DNA from: Coix lacryma-jobi var. lacryma-jobi
Taxonomy: Eukaryota; Streptophyta; Magnoliopsida; Poales; Poaceae
Reading direction: 5' to 3'
DNA: 64,000 bases
Assembly (NCBI GenBank): GCA_009763385.1
Contig: CM019824.1
Span: forward strand, 112,114,660-112,178,659
Both the position numbers and the translations under genes were made by a program. The notes beneath the pieces were generated by a model. It made no database searches. It saw only the letters and a program-made list of their open reading frames with translations, and was not told where the DNA came from. Numbering within the stretch: the stretch's first letter is position 1; the number at the start of each line of letters is the position of its first letter. Below are positions 10,815 to 22,092 of the stretch, one piece after another.

Positions 10815-11387
10815 TTAGCGTGAGGCATATGCAATCACTCTGCCTTCTTGCATAAGGACACAACCCAATCCAACTTTCGATGCATCACAAAAGACATCGA
10901 AAGGCTTCTTGATATCTGGTTGAGCTAAGACAGGAGCAGTGGTCAATAGTTTCCGCAGAGTACGGAAAGCTATTTCACACTCCTTTGTCCATTCAAACTT
11001 ATGATCCTTCTGGAGCAAGCTTGTCATTGGTTTTGCAATCTTGGAAAAGTCAGGAATGAAACGACGATAGTATCCTGCTAATCCAAGAAAACTCCGAATC
11101 TCACCAACTGAAGTAGGAGCTTTCCAATCCATCACCTCTTGTACCTTACTAGGGTCCACAAAAATTCCTTCTTCTGATAGAATATGACCAAGAAATTGCG
11201 CCTGCTTCAACCAAAACTCGCATTTGCTAAACTTAGCATAAAGCTTATGTTCTCGGAGCCTCATCAACACAACCCTCAAATGTTCTGCATGATCGTCCGA
11301 GTTCTCGGAATATATCAGAATGTCATCAATGAACACCACTACAAACTTATCCAATTCCGGCATAAACACCGAATTCATCAAACTCAT
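10815..11387 (-). pseudogene. pol: Tekay RT C-terminal half and RNase H N-terminus
   Basis: 190 codons starting just after the fingers/palm junction. It contains the RT catalytic motif FVVVFIDDILIYS, the thumb/connection motif FLGLAGYYRRFIPDFS, and the RNase H start FDVFCDASKVGLGCVLMQ. A one-base frameshift near 11390 disconnects it from the gag-protease-RT frame on its right. Confidence 0.9.
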
Positions 11388-13399
11388 GGATATGCTGGGG
11401 CATTTGTCAATCTGAAAGACATGACAAGATACTCGTATAATCCATATCTGGTCGAGAAAGAAGTCTTTGGTATATCTTGCGGTCGGATTCTGATCTGGTG
11501 ATACACCGATCTCAAATCAATCTTGGAAAACACCTTGGCTCTGGATAACTGGTCAAATAGAATGTCTATCCGTGGCAAAGGATACTTGTTCTTGATAGTC
11601 ACGGCATTGAGCGGCCGATAATCCACACACATTCGTAGCGACTTATCCTTCTTCTTGATAAACAACGCTGGACAACCCCACCTAGATATACTAGGTTGGA
11701 TGAATCCTTTGTCCAAGAGCTCCTTGATCTGAGTCTTGAGCTCAGCTAACTCATTGGGTGGCATACGATAAGGTCTTCTAGAGATTGGTGCAGTTCCAGG
11801 TAATAATTCAATGGCAAATTCCACTGCCCGCTTGGGCGGTAATCCTAGTAATTCATCTGGGAAGACATCGGGGAAGTCTCGAACGACGGGAATCTTGGAC
11901 AGGTCTTCTATAGACAAAGTGCAAGATAAATCAACAAAGTTAGCACCCCGGGGAAGAGAGATGCGTAACTTGGTATTCGTCCTTCCATCAGATAAGGTAA
12001 GAATCCTATTTGCAGTGTCTAACACCGCATTCCACATACTCATCCAACTCATCCCTAGGACTACATCCATACTTAGTCCTGGCAGGACTACTAAATTAGC
12101 TCCGAATTTGTGTCGTCCAATGTCGATGGTCGTATTACAAACCATCTGCCTAGATAGCACACTACTCCCCATGGAGCTTACGCGAAACCCGTAATCCATT
12201 TCAGACACCTCTTGATTATGCTTTTGTGCAAATGCTTTGCTCATGAATGAATGTGATGATCCAGTATCAAACAAAACAACCGCAGGATGATGGTTAACAA
12301 GACACATACCGGCAGTCACGGGCTCTCCAGCACGAGCTTCTTCAGCAGTCATGTTGTGCAGACGTGCGGGGTAGTTAGCTTGTTGCTTCTTTGGGTGAGG
12401 ACAATACCTTGCGAAGTGTCCCTCTTGGTTGCAATTGAAACAGGGTCCCCTAACTAAAGGTTTCCCTTCTGTTGAACTGCCCTGACCTCCACGAGCTTGG
12501 GTAGCAGCTATCTTGTATGGCCTTTGATTGCGCTGAACTTGCGGCTGACCTTTCTTCTGCGGCGGCCTGTAACGTGCCCCCGGCGCTGGTGGTCGATACT
12601 GGGAACGTTGAGCTGGTGATCCCCTAGGTTGAGATGGTCCTGAATCAAAAGTTCTCTTCTGGGCCTTACTTGCAGCATGCTTATTATTGTGATTCTCTTG
12701 GATCAGACAATCACTAATAAAGTCATTGAAGATGGTACGAGAAGACGTACCCACTGACTTTCCCATTTTGGTGTTCAAGCCCCTCTTGAAACTAGCAATC
12801 TTTTTAGCATCTGTGTTCACGAAGTCTGGAGCATAACGTGACAAAGAGTTAAACAGGTGATGGTACTCGGTAACAGATCGAGTCCCCTGCGTTAAGCTCA
12901 TGAACTCTGCCACTTTCATCTGAGTCAGGCCGGGCGGAATATAATGCCCTCGAACAGCTTCGGTGAACATCCTCCAGGTGACAGGAACGTTAGCAGGATA
13001 GGTGGTGCGGTGATGCCCCCACCAAATCCTGGCTGGCCCTTGCAGCTGGTGTGCAGCATATTCTGCCTTCAACTCTTCTGTGAGTCTGAGCAATCGAAAC
13101 TTCTGTTCCATAGTATGCAGCCATTCTTCTGCCTCTAAAGGTTCAGTAGCTTCCTTGAAGATGGGTGGCCTAGTATCCAAAAAATCCCTAAAAGAACTAT
13201 ACTGATTTGGCTCAGGACGCTGTTGACCGTGCGCCAAATTCTCATGCAGTAAAGCTTCAATGTTGCGCTGGCTTCCCATGAATTGGGCGAAAAGCTGCTC
13301 GGGAGTGGCTGGTGGAGGAGGTGGTGGATTGCGGTTGTCCCTGGGGTCCTCAATTCCACCACTACCGCCAGCTCCACTACGAGTTGTCGTCATCTGCAT
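11384..13399 (-). pseudogene. gag-pol: Tekay gag, protease and RT N-terminal part
   Basis: 671 codons. Capsid-type gag occupies roughly residues 50-215 (WGHHRTTYP, MSLTQGTRSVTEYHHLFNSL). A basic linker precedes the zinc knuckle CFNCNQEGHFARYC (C-x2-C-x4-H-x4-C). The aspartic protease follows with VLFDTGSSHSFM and VVLGMSWM. RT starts near residue 510 with RRPYRMPPNELAELK and MCVDYRPLNAVT. The start is MQM, where the second Met gives MTTTRSG, the usual family start. A CAG precedes the second ATG, which could be a splice acceptor. The frame stops in RT through a frameshift at about 11390. Confidence 0.9.
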
Positions 13400-13742
13400 G
13401 TATTAATAGCAAGTGATCATTAGGCAGAGTTGCAATTATTGTAGAGAACAATAAATCATGCCAACTGAATTTATTCAGAAAACGAATTCGCCAAACAATC
13501 ACAGAGGCATAATAAATTTCAATCCACATCGTAGCATCACATAATAAGATCGCTCAATACATATTATGCAAAAGCCAACACAAACATCCATAGTTTTGCC
13601 CATACATATGGGACTTTACAAGGTCTCACACCACGTGCACATAAGAGTACTATTCGTGCTTACATCCAGCCCATAACAAAAGCAAAAGATCAGGCTTGCC
13701 AACATACATAAAAGATCACTAGCTCTAAACATACGATCTAGA
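13400..13742 (-). other. Spacer between ORF0 and gag
   Basis: 343 bp, AT-rich, with no supported coding frame on the sense strand. If ORF0 and gag come from one transcript, gag needs splicing, reinitiation or an internal entry across this spacer. Confidence 0.6.
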
Positions 13743-14759
13743 CTACTCTCTAGCGATGTCACCATCGTCACCATCCTCACTAGACACATCTGAAGAACCA
13801 CTAGAAGAGCTACTCGGATCCGGGTCCTCCTGAGGAAAGATGGGATTCCTCTCATTCTCCCTGCGGTGGATCTCCTCATGCAGACGGTCATTGTAGTCCT
13901 GCAGGTGGTGAAGTTGCAGCTCTAAGTCTCCCACTTGCAACCTCAGCAGCCTGTTCTCCTCTGAAGCGCGTATGCCCTCAAGGCAAACACCTCGAAGTGA
14001 CTCCTCGGTCTCCCTCATGATCAAGGCTAGGAAGGTAGCAGACTCCTGCTGAATGCTGAGCTGATGAGCAGTCTCCTGCTCTCTCTGAAGTGCCTGGTCC
14101 CTCTCTACTGTCATGTGAGGTAGCTGGGTGGTGAGGAGGTCTATCTTTGTAGCATGCTCCTCCTGACTCCGGTGATGTGCAACTATCTCCTCACTAAGAA
14201 TATGGTCCAACTGATCATAGCTGCGTGATAGACATCCATAGGTAGCCATGAGTGCAGCCATAGCACTCCCGGCTGGTCCGGCACAATGCTCCCTCTCAAA
14301 CGAACTAGCCTCTAGTACGGCAGCTCCTGGCTGACGCCACACCGACTGATAAGGATCTGCTGTCGGGAAGATACTGGCTGTAGCCTAGGCAACCACCTCC
14401 GGATGGTCCTCCATAATGTCCCGGAGAACGGTGTAAGCAACTCTGTTAGCTCCATCCCATGGGGTCCTTCCCTGCAATGCGAACACTCGACGGCACCAAA
14501 CGTGATCCTGCTCATCACGGCTAGGCACATCAACCTCCATTGTGTACATATAGCGATCCTCAGACATCTGCACACGGTGCCAATCGTACTGTGGCTCCTG
14601 ACCCTCTTGGTATCCCACCAAGTGCGACACCCTCCAAAGGATGGTAGGCATGCCGAACTCAGCTAAGAAATCCTCCAACCCTTCGGCAGTCCATGGTCCC
14701 AACATGTAATTAGGCCTCTTGCCTCCGGTTGACTTACGAGCTATGTGCTTGGTACGGGC
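13743..14759 (-). pseudogene. ORF0: histone H3-tail-like protein with coiled coil, one stop
   Basis: It starts at the ATG at 14759, directly preceded by CTTCTTACAG. Residues 2-15 are ARTKHIARKSTGGK, which equals the H3 tail A1-K14 except at positions 5-6, with Pro at H3 position 16. A globular domain follows (MPTILWRV, HLVGYQEGQEPQYDW, then VDVPSRDEQDHVW and ALQGRTPWDGA). It resembles, from memory, an uncharacterised domain of grass retroelement proteins. A single TAG at 14385-14387 interrupts the frame. The same frame then continues for about 200 codons as a long coiled coil (about 14240-13850) and a Ser/Asp/Glu-rich acidic tail. Total length would be 338 residues. Met-Ala at the start predicts Met removal, which would expose Ala1 as in H3. 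The function is unknown; chromatin mimicry is inferred. Confidence 0.75.
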
Positions 14760-15540
14760 CATCTGTAAGAAGTTCATCCACATATATTAATATTAGTTTG
14801 AGAACCACTTTTATTAAGAAAAGACGGGATGGATAACATAAGGAAGTAAGTAAGTTTAATGCAAGGTTTTATGATCATGATGCATGCACGTAACCTGCGT
14901 CCTCACTGTCTAACAATCTAACGGCTAGACGGTGGCATACACGTTCACTCATAGCGTTAACTAGACGTACTATACGTTCGCAAGTTAGCGTACCTGCAGA
15001 AAATCATTTCAGCCCTGCCCACAGTATGAATATCATGCATTGCTGAAATTAAATCTAATACTAACTTAGGTGCACCCCCAGTATACACGTAAGCAGTATA
15101 CGCACCCATCAGAATAATATTACTCCCACAATTAGGTACCTTCACATATACTTGTGTGTAACAGGTATACATGCCGGCACCATTCAAGCACACCCCTAGA
15201 ATGGCGGTTGTCCAATCATGCTCTCACAACACAATTATTACCTTGGCGTAGAGGCAATTGATCCATACATTACTATTCCAGAGAATAGCACCCATACAAT
15301 TTCACTCTTGCCGTATGGACGACAGAAACAACATAATCTAAATATGATGCACGACCCCCAAGTTAGTACTAAATAGCCACACCTAAAAACCTACTGGGCA
15401 TAAGGGACTTGATCACTGGCACACCTTAATCTTTATCGATAAGATTTTTCAAATCCTATTATAGTTTATAAGTTTTAGCAAATAAAATTCTGATTTGAAA
15501 ATATGATTTTTCAAATATACTCATGAACAGTAACGCCAAC
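14760..15540 (-). other. Untranslated leader of the Tekay element
   Basis: About 780 bp between the primer site and ORF0. I see no coding frame with family similarity. It corresponds in position, and partly in sequence, to 48186-48996 of the plus-strand Tekay copy. Its end, just before the ORF0 ATG, is pyrimidine-rich and ends in ACAG in both copies. Confidence 0.6.
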
Positions 15541-15555
15541 CATGCTCCGATGCCA
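15541..15555 (-). other. Primer binding site of the Tekay element
   Basis: The minus strand reads TGGCATCGGAGCATG two bases from the LTR start at 15558. This is a decayed initiator-Met tRNA type (TGGTATCAGAGC). Confidence 0.75.
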
Positions 15556-15557
15556 GC

Positions 15558-18500
15558 TGTGACAGAACCGACCAATTTATACCAGATTAAGCACCGAACC
15601 CCTGCTTTAGCAGAGATTGATAGGTACTTAAGCTCGTACAAACCCTGTAGTCCGGAAATCTCGAAGGATTTCAAATTATTCAACAATAGCCAAGATCGTA
15701 ATAGATTAGCGTACATGTCCACGAGATACATTCAGATCACACATAAATCAAATACATCAGAGTTCAATAGTTATTACAAACCATAGTTCAGAATTCAAAA
15801 GCGGAAGCAACATAGTTTTAAACATAAGTTCTTAGTTCACAATACGGTGCCGATGCTTGATCACTCCACAAAAGCATCAGGAAAGGATAAGAGATGACCA
15901 TGCCCATGGTCTAGTCATCACCCGCGACAGGGTACAGACAGTTCTCGCAATAGCCGTAGAAGCATTGCCCATCTGCAACAACAAGGGATAAAACCCTGAG
16001 TACAAGAAGGTACTCAGCTAGACTTACCCGTCATAAACCAGAAATAAGGTTACACCAAGGAGTATGCAAGGCTGTATCTGGGGTTGGCCATACATAACTT
16101 TTTGCATAAAAGCATTTTATTATTAAATACATCATTAGAGTATGAGCAGTCAAGTTTATGTAATCAACCTGATTAACTAGATTGGCACCTGATCTAGAGC
16201 AAGCACTTGACTACTTATTCAAGCAAGAGTGACTATTTCATCAATAGCCTTTCAGATTCAGTACCATAACCATCTTTAGTTCCATAAGTTACTACGGTAA
16301 CACATGCCCAGTCAAGTTACTCACTGTCCAGGAGCGATGGCGATTATAATCGATTCCTACCCAGCTGGGGATAAAAATGTCGCACACTCGCCCAATCACA
16401 CCTTGCCAGGCAGCCGTCGACGACCAATTCAGGAAATTCGAGAACACAACGCGCGGGACGGTCATGGGCCCTTCTACACCGGGGGTTATCTCAATGCCAG
16501 GTCGCTCAAGCTATAACTGCCACGGTCATGCCAGGTCAATCAGGCCCTGCTTGTCCACGGACCATGCCAGGTTGCTCAGAATAGTTGCCCACAGTACATT
16601 TAAGGCCCTGGGTGTTAGGCGTCAACATCTCCATCACCGGCTCGAATAGCCCTACTCGGCTTCACGGGAGGTACTCAGACCTACTCCGTTAAGTGATTGA
16701 CGCATTCAAAATGACTGAGGTGTGCCTTCGTTGGGTCCTAATCGACACAGACGGGAGGCTACTAGCACACAAAACTCATGTCCTGCTGCTCCTACATCCC
16801 GCCTGGTCTCAGATTAATTATTACATGGTTATATCCATGATAGCACCAGGCTAGTCATGATCAGTATCCACCTATAAGCGGGAGACAGGAAATCACCCGA
16901 CTTTTACCGGTCTAAGCAGAGCTAAGCATACAACCGAGCCTAGACCTAACAGGGATAGCAAGACAGTAATTATGGGTGGACAAGGATAAGTAAGGAATGC
17001 ATCAACGGTATCATTCAACTCCTATATCCTAATGCAACAAGCATATCAAGTTATTTTCGTAATTGCATTTGCAAACCGTAGGAGTGGGATGCTCCGGGGC
17101 TTGCCTCTTTCAAAGTCGGATGGTCGATGATCGCGGCACTCAGGCAGGTCCTCGACGTCTCCTTCTTCGATCCTCTCGTCCTGGGTCTCCTCCGGGCACG
17201 GCTCCTCCGGTGGCTGCGGGTTCTGGACCTCCACTACCGATCCTGTATGATGCATAACACGCATGAATATATAATGAATGCACATGGGATGCATTGCAAT
17301 GCACATAGGACAAGATAACTCAGGAGATAAGCACATGTCATCTACTTCATTTTCTTCAACAAGGTAGTCAACATCATCCTATTATCACTTAACTACGGCT
17401 ACCATTTAAGCATTTTATTTAGCGTAGAACAGCAACCCTCAGATAACAATCTCAGAAAAATCTACAGAAATTACTGGAGGTTGACAGCATGCAATCTAGC
17501 CTCCTGTCCAAATTACCGGCGGCGACCTTTCCGGCGAAACGGACATCACCACTCTACTCCTCTCCTACTTCCGCATCCGACGGTACCACTCTCTAGCCCA
17601 ACACGTGCACAGACACGGCGGTGCGGCCATGCTACGCCGGCCGGCTCCGGCCATCCCAAGCTAAACCGACTCCCGATTTCTACTCCGGCGACCTTCGCAA
17701 CCCTAACCCGAGGCTCAGAAGCAAGGGTTCTCACTCCGAGCACCTGGGACCACGACCATGCCGACTCCGGCGACCATGGCGAGCGGCGGACGGCGGCGTA
17801 CCGTCACTGCCAAACCCTAATCGGGCAAACCGATTTCCCCTTCTATTTCCGCAGACCTCACCGACTCTAGAACGGGGGCTAGGGCAACACGAAACCACGC
17901 GAAGGAGGCCGGCCATGGCGAACCGAGCTCGGCGGTCATGGCAGCCATGGCGGCGGCTCATCCCGGGGCCTGCCTAGGGTTTCCTACGGGGCGCTAAGGG
18001 TAGCAAGAGGTGCGGGGGCTCACGGCGAAGCCTTGTGGGTGGTTGGGCTTGCGGCGAGGCGGCCGGACGGCGGTGAACGGCGGCGACGCTTGCTTTTCCT
18101 CCCCTTTCCGCCCGAGCGCCGGCGAGAGCGAGAGAGACAGAATGGATGGAAGTGGAGCGGCTTGGCTGTGCAAATGCAGGCGGGCGGGCCTTGTGCTCGC
18201 CACGCCGCGCGCGGACGCGGGCTCGCCAGGCGTCGGACGCCACGCGGCGGCCAAGCTCTGGCGCGGTCGGCCACGACCACGGCCGATTCAAACTAAATCA
18301 CCGGATTCAGGCACTGATGGCCGACTGACGGCTGATTTTTGGACGCGATTATCTCCTAATCCAGTCGATGAAACGCTAAAACCACTTGCTCATTGATTAG
18401 AGCTACTTGCCGACTACAACTTTGGTTACAAGTTCCAGCTTTGGTTCGGCCTGGATTGCTCTCACGAAAGCCCCAAAGATCACTTAGCGAAACTGATTCG

Positions 18501-18984
18501 GCAGTTAGGACTTAGAAGAATTTTTCTAAGTCAAATCTCCCCCATTTCTGCCTTGTGGGTCCTAAAACACCTTGTTAAACCCATTTTCATGAGTTGGCCC
18601 TTAAACAACTTTTGTTCTACTCTAAAATCTACACACTTTTGGTTAAGGGCCCACAGCCATGCAAAGCATCTATCAAGGAGGTCTTAGTTAGTCAAACAAA
18701 AGGACTCCTAGGGCTCTATTAAGGCAACTAGGGTCAGGGACTTGGTTAGCCCTAATGACAACAACACAAACCTAGCTTCATTTGACTCCTCAACAAGGTT
18801 CAACTACTTAGGAGACTCAAACACTCTAAAAACAAGTCAAACAAGCAATCACCCAAGCATAACATTACAAGCCAACACATGAAATGACACTTCACAAAAA
18901 AGAATGCAACATGTGATGATGATGCTTATGCTCATGAGATGTCAAGTTATGCATTTAGGGTTGCTTAACACCAGGGGTGTTACA
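15558..18984 (-). repeat. 5' LTR of the Tekay element
   Basis: 3427 bp, the partner of 4827-8981. It differs by scattered substitutions plus two deletions after insertion: about 710 bp at position 17515 and about 30 bp near 17605. It contains the same GC-rich block (17520-18300) and an identical-length copy of the short acidic frame. Confidence 0.9.
17046..17255 (-). other. Second LTR copy of the short acidic peptide frame
   Basis: Encodes the same 69-residue MHHTGSVVE peptide as 6311-6520, as expected of paired LTRs. It adds no independent evidence; the informative comparison is with 21874-22092. Confidence 0.4.
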
Positions 18985-19276
18985 CAAGCCAAGTGAATCA
19001 TGAGAAATGCGAAAAACACTAGAAAAGGGGGAAGAACGAAGAACGAACGCGATTTCTGCCCGATCTATGTCTTCGTGAGGTTAGGAGAGAAATCCTTCAG
19101 TGGAAAGAAGGTGCTCACGACATAGAACAATCTGATTCAAGTGGAATCAAAAATCATCTCACGGAGAAGGTGAACGAGGCAAATCTCCAGGAGAGGAAAA
19201 ACCAAAACACGAAGAACACAAGAACTAAATGTGAATCAATCGGGAATTCAACCGTGTCTCGAATCCACGAGACAAT
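18985..19276 (-). repeat. copia-1 5' LTR, second part
   Basis: Continues the LTR interrupted at 4826. The segment from about 19160 to 19274 matches 54820-54932 in the copia-2 LTR (for example GAACGAGGCAAATCTCCA and CAACCGTGTCTCGAA). It is cut at 19277 by the plus-strand Tekay element. The rest of the LTR is not in the window. Confidence 0.75.
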
Positions 19277-21112
19277 TGTAACACCTCTAGTGTTAAGCTA
19301 GCATGACATCATCATCTCACTTTGCATAATCATGTCATGAGCATAAAGCATTCACATATGTCTTTCTTTTTCATATAAAGTGTCATTTCATGTGATAGAA
19401 TGCATATAGACATACAATGATGTGATGCTTGTTTGGCTTGTTTGTTGAGTGGTTTGATCTTCTTAGCAGTCTAACCATGTTGAGAAGTCAAAATGAAGCC
19501 ATGTTTATGTTGGTCATTTGGCTAATCAAGTCTCTAAACCCTAGTTGACCAAATGAAGCTCTAGGATTTCTTTTGTTTGACTAACAAAGACCTCCTTGAT
19601 ATAAGCTTTGCATGATTGAGTGCCCTTAACCAAAAGTGTGTAGAATTAGAGTAGAACAAAAGTTATTTTTGGGTCAACTCATGAAAATGGGTCTAACTTG
19701 GTGTTTTGAGGCCCACAAGGCAGAAATGGGTGAGTTTAGACTTGGAAAATTTTCCTAAGTCCTAAACTACAAAAACAGTTTCATCTAGTGAAGTTTGGAG
19801 CTTTCCCGAGCAATATCAAGGCCGAACCAGTGCTCAAGCTTATAACCAAAGTTGTAGTTTTCACGTAGCTCTTCTCAATGGAACCATCAGTTTAGGGTTT
19901 CATCAAGTGATTAAGGAGATAATCACATGCGAAGATGGGCTGTCAGTCGGCTGATAACAGACTGAATCCACCGATTCAGTTCAAACCCGAGTCGGCTTCA
20001 GTGGCCGAACGCGCCAGTGTTTGCCCGCCGCATGGCGTGCGACGGCCGGTCGGGGCAGCAATCGCGCGCAGCGTGGCAAGCTTAAGACGTTCGTGCACGC
20101 CTTCGCCTGCCAGACCGCTCCTCCCGCTCTGCCTTGCCTTATCCTCGCTCTCGTCGACGCTCGGGCGGAAGAAAGGGGAAGCAGCGTGTTCGCCGCCGTC
20201 CCGCCGCGCCATTTTCCAGCCAACCACCCCGCCGACCTCGCCTCGAGCTCTTGCATTGTCTGCTCTAGCCAGCGCCTCCTAAAAAGCCTTAGGTGTGCCA
20301 CGGGATGAGCTTCCGCCATGGCCGCCGAGCTCGGTCCGCCATCATCGACCTCCTTTCTGTGTGAATCCCTCCGTCCTAGCTCATGTTCGTAGGTCTATGG
20401 AGTTCGTGGAAGAAGTAGGAGGTGATGGTTTAGCCGATTAGAGTTCGGTTGTCGCGGTACGTCGTCATCCGCCGTCCACCATGCTCATCGGAGTTGGCGT
20501 GCCCGTGATTCTGACTATCCGCTGCAGAAGCCCTAGCTTCTTTGCCTCGCGCTAGGTTTATGGAGGTCCGGGGAGTGAAAAACAGGAGATGGTTCACCTT
20601 GGCTTGGCCGAAGATGGTCGGCGTGGTGAAGCCACGCCGTCGTGGCCGCCATTTCCGCCGTTGAGCTCCATCCGTTGCAATGCTAGGCTAGTGAGTGGTA
20701 CCGGTCAACGCGGAAGGTCGAGAGGAGCCCAGTGGTGGAGTTCGTTTCGCCGGAGGAGTCGCCGTCGGCGAGCTCCGGCGAGGTCAACGGCTCCCCTGTT
20801 TTCGGGAGTATGGCGAGTGGGGTCGGTTTGACCTAGGGGCCCAGTGGTCAGCCGCTTGGGTGCAGCTGAGTTGGGTTCCCGTAGCATTTAGGGTTTGGTT
20901 GTTTTGATTAAATATTTTTCTAGAAATGTGAATAATGTTTGTTTAATTCATATCTAGAGTTTTGTGAGTCTAAATAATGTGAAACAAATTTTGTTAGATT
21001 TGTCTTGATGAGCTCTGTACATGAAAAATATGATATGTCCAGTTTGTGATAATTTTATGGGTAGTTATAATTAATTTTTGTTTGGGCTGATATCTTGTTA
21101 AATGCCTATGTA

Positions 21113-21366
21113 GATTATGAGATGTAGAACCAGGGAAAAATGATAAGTAGTGTTTGCCTATGTAGAAATCTGAAGTTAATATTAATATTGCTTAAATGCT
21201 GTTTTATTGTATGAGTTTTAGTAAATAATAAGTAGTGTTTTGATGAGTTGATTATGAGATGTAGAACCAGGGAAAAATGATAAGTAGTGTTTGCCTATGT
21301 AGAAATCTGAAGTTAATATTAATATTGCTTAAATGCTGTTTTCTTGTATGAGTTTTAGTAAATAAA
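21113..21366 (+). repeat. 137-bp tandem duplication in the Tekay+ LTR
   Basis: The unit starting GATTATGAGATGTAGAACC at 21113 recurs at 21250, with only a few differences over about 115 bp. It is a local tandem duplication in a noncoding AT-rich part. Confidence 0.85.
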
Positions 21367-21873
21367 TATAAATGTTATGAGCTTGGTAGTTTTTGTAGAC
21401 TGCTTTTGTGCTAAGAAGTTCTGAAGAAAAATATGAAATCTGTTGTTTGACACTTTTCACTATGATTTGTAGTTCAAAGCACCTTTTCACCATGTTGTTT
21501 GTCTTTTTCATATAGAACAGTGCTTAAGTCCAAATGGCATGAAATTTGTACAGTGAACGTTATTCCATGCTGTTAACCTACAATATTTTTGTAGATTTTT
21601 TTGGAGCTATTAGCTATAGGTTGCTGTTGTAAGCTTGTTTAATTGAGTTAACTGGTTTAGGCAAGTAAATGGTGTGCACTTTGTTTATGTGGGACCAGCA
21701 GGGGTAAAATGGTCTTTTCAGTGCATTCATAATATCTTTACCTTGCATGTCGAGCATAGCTACTCTCTAAATAGAGTGTTGCACTCTACTGGAGAAGAGA
21801 TATGCACGTATTTGGTCAAGTTAAATTGTTATGCATCTCTCCAATACGCGTGTTACATTGCTCATCCTAGCAT

Positions 21874-22092
21874 ATGCATCATACAGGTTCGGTAGAGGAG
21901 CAAGTCGTAGCAGAGGAACCAGAGGAGCAGCAGCCCCAGAGTCAGGAGCCGGAGGCCGCAGGAGAGGAGCCTGAAGAGGACCTTCCTAAGTGCCCGAATC
22001 ACCAACCCAGCACCATCGAGAAAGGCAAGCCCCGAGTGCCTGAATCACCAACCCAGCACCTTCGAGAAAGGCAAGCCCCGGAGCATTTCTAG
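21874..22092 (+). other. Short acidic peptide frame in the Tekay+ LTR
   Basis: 72 codons starting MHHTGSVEEQ, very Glu/Pro/Gln-rich, with DLPKCPNHQPSTIEKGKPR. It corresponds to the frame at 6311-6520 in a clearly diverged LTR. The C-terminus is altered by a 46-bp tandem duplication that repeats part of the frame; 46 is not a multiple of three, so the repeat is read in another phase. The function is unknown. Confidence 0.4.
21990..22081 (+). repeat. 46-bp tandem duplication
   Basis: Two adjacent units (21990-22035 and 22036-22081), starting GTGCCCGAATCACC and GTGCCTGAATCACC, near-identical. It lies inside the short acidic frame and changes its end. Confidence 0.85.

Larger units (their letters stand above)
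4827..18984 (-). mobile_element. Complete Tekay/Del chromovirus with an extra H3-like gene
   Basis: A 14.2-kb element reading leftward: 5' LTR (15558-18984), primer site, leader, ORF0, gag-protease-RT-RNase H-integrase-chromodomain, polypurine tract, 3' LTR (4827-8981). The flanks TAAAC (4822-4826) and CAAGC (18985-18989) fit a 5-bp target duplication altered by two deamination-type transitions. ORF0 upstream of gag is unusual. I recall an extra upstream ORF reported for RIRE3/RIRE8-type rice elements, unverified here. All coding frames carry at least one stop or frameshift, so this copy is dead by itself. Confidence 0.9.

Noticed and set aside
14700..14759. A true host histone H3 gene
   Set aside because: Only the first 14-21 residues match; the histone fold is absent, and the frame lies between the primer site and gag of a retrotransposon.
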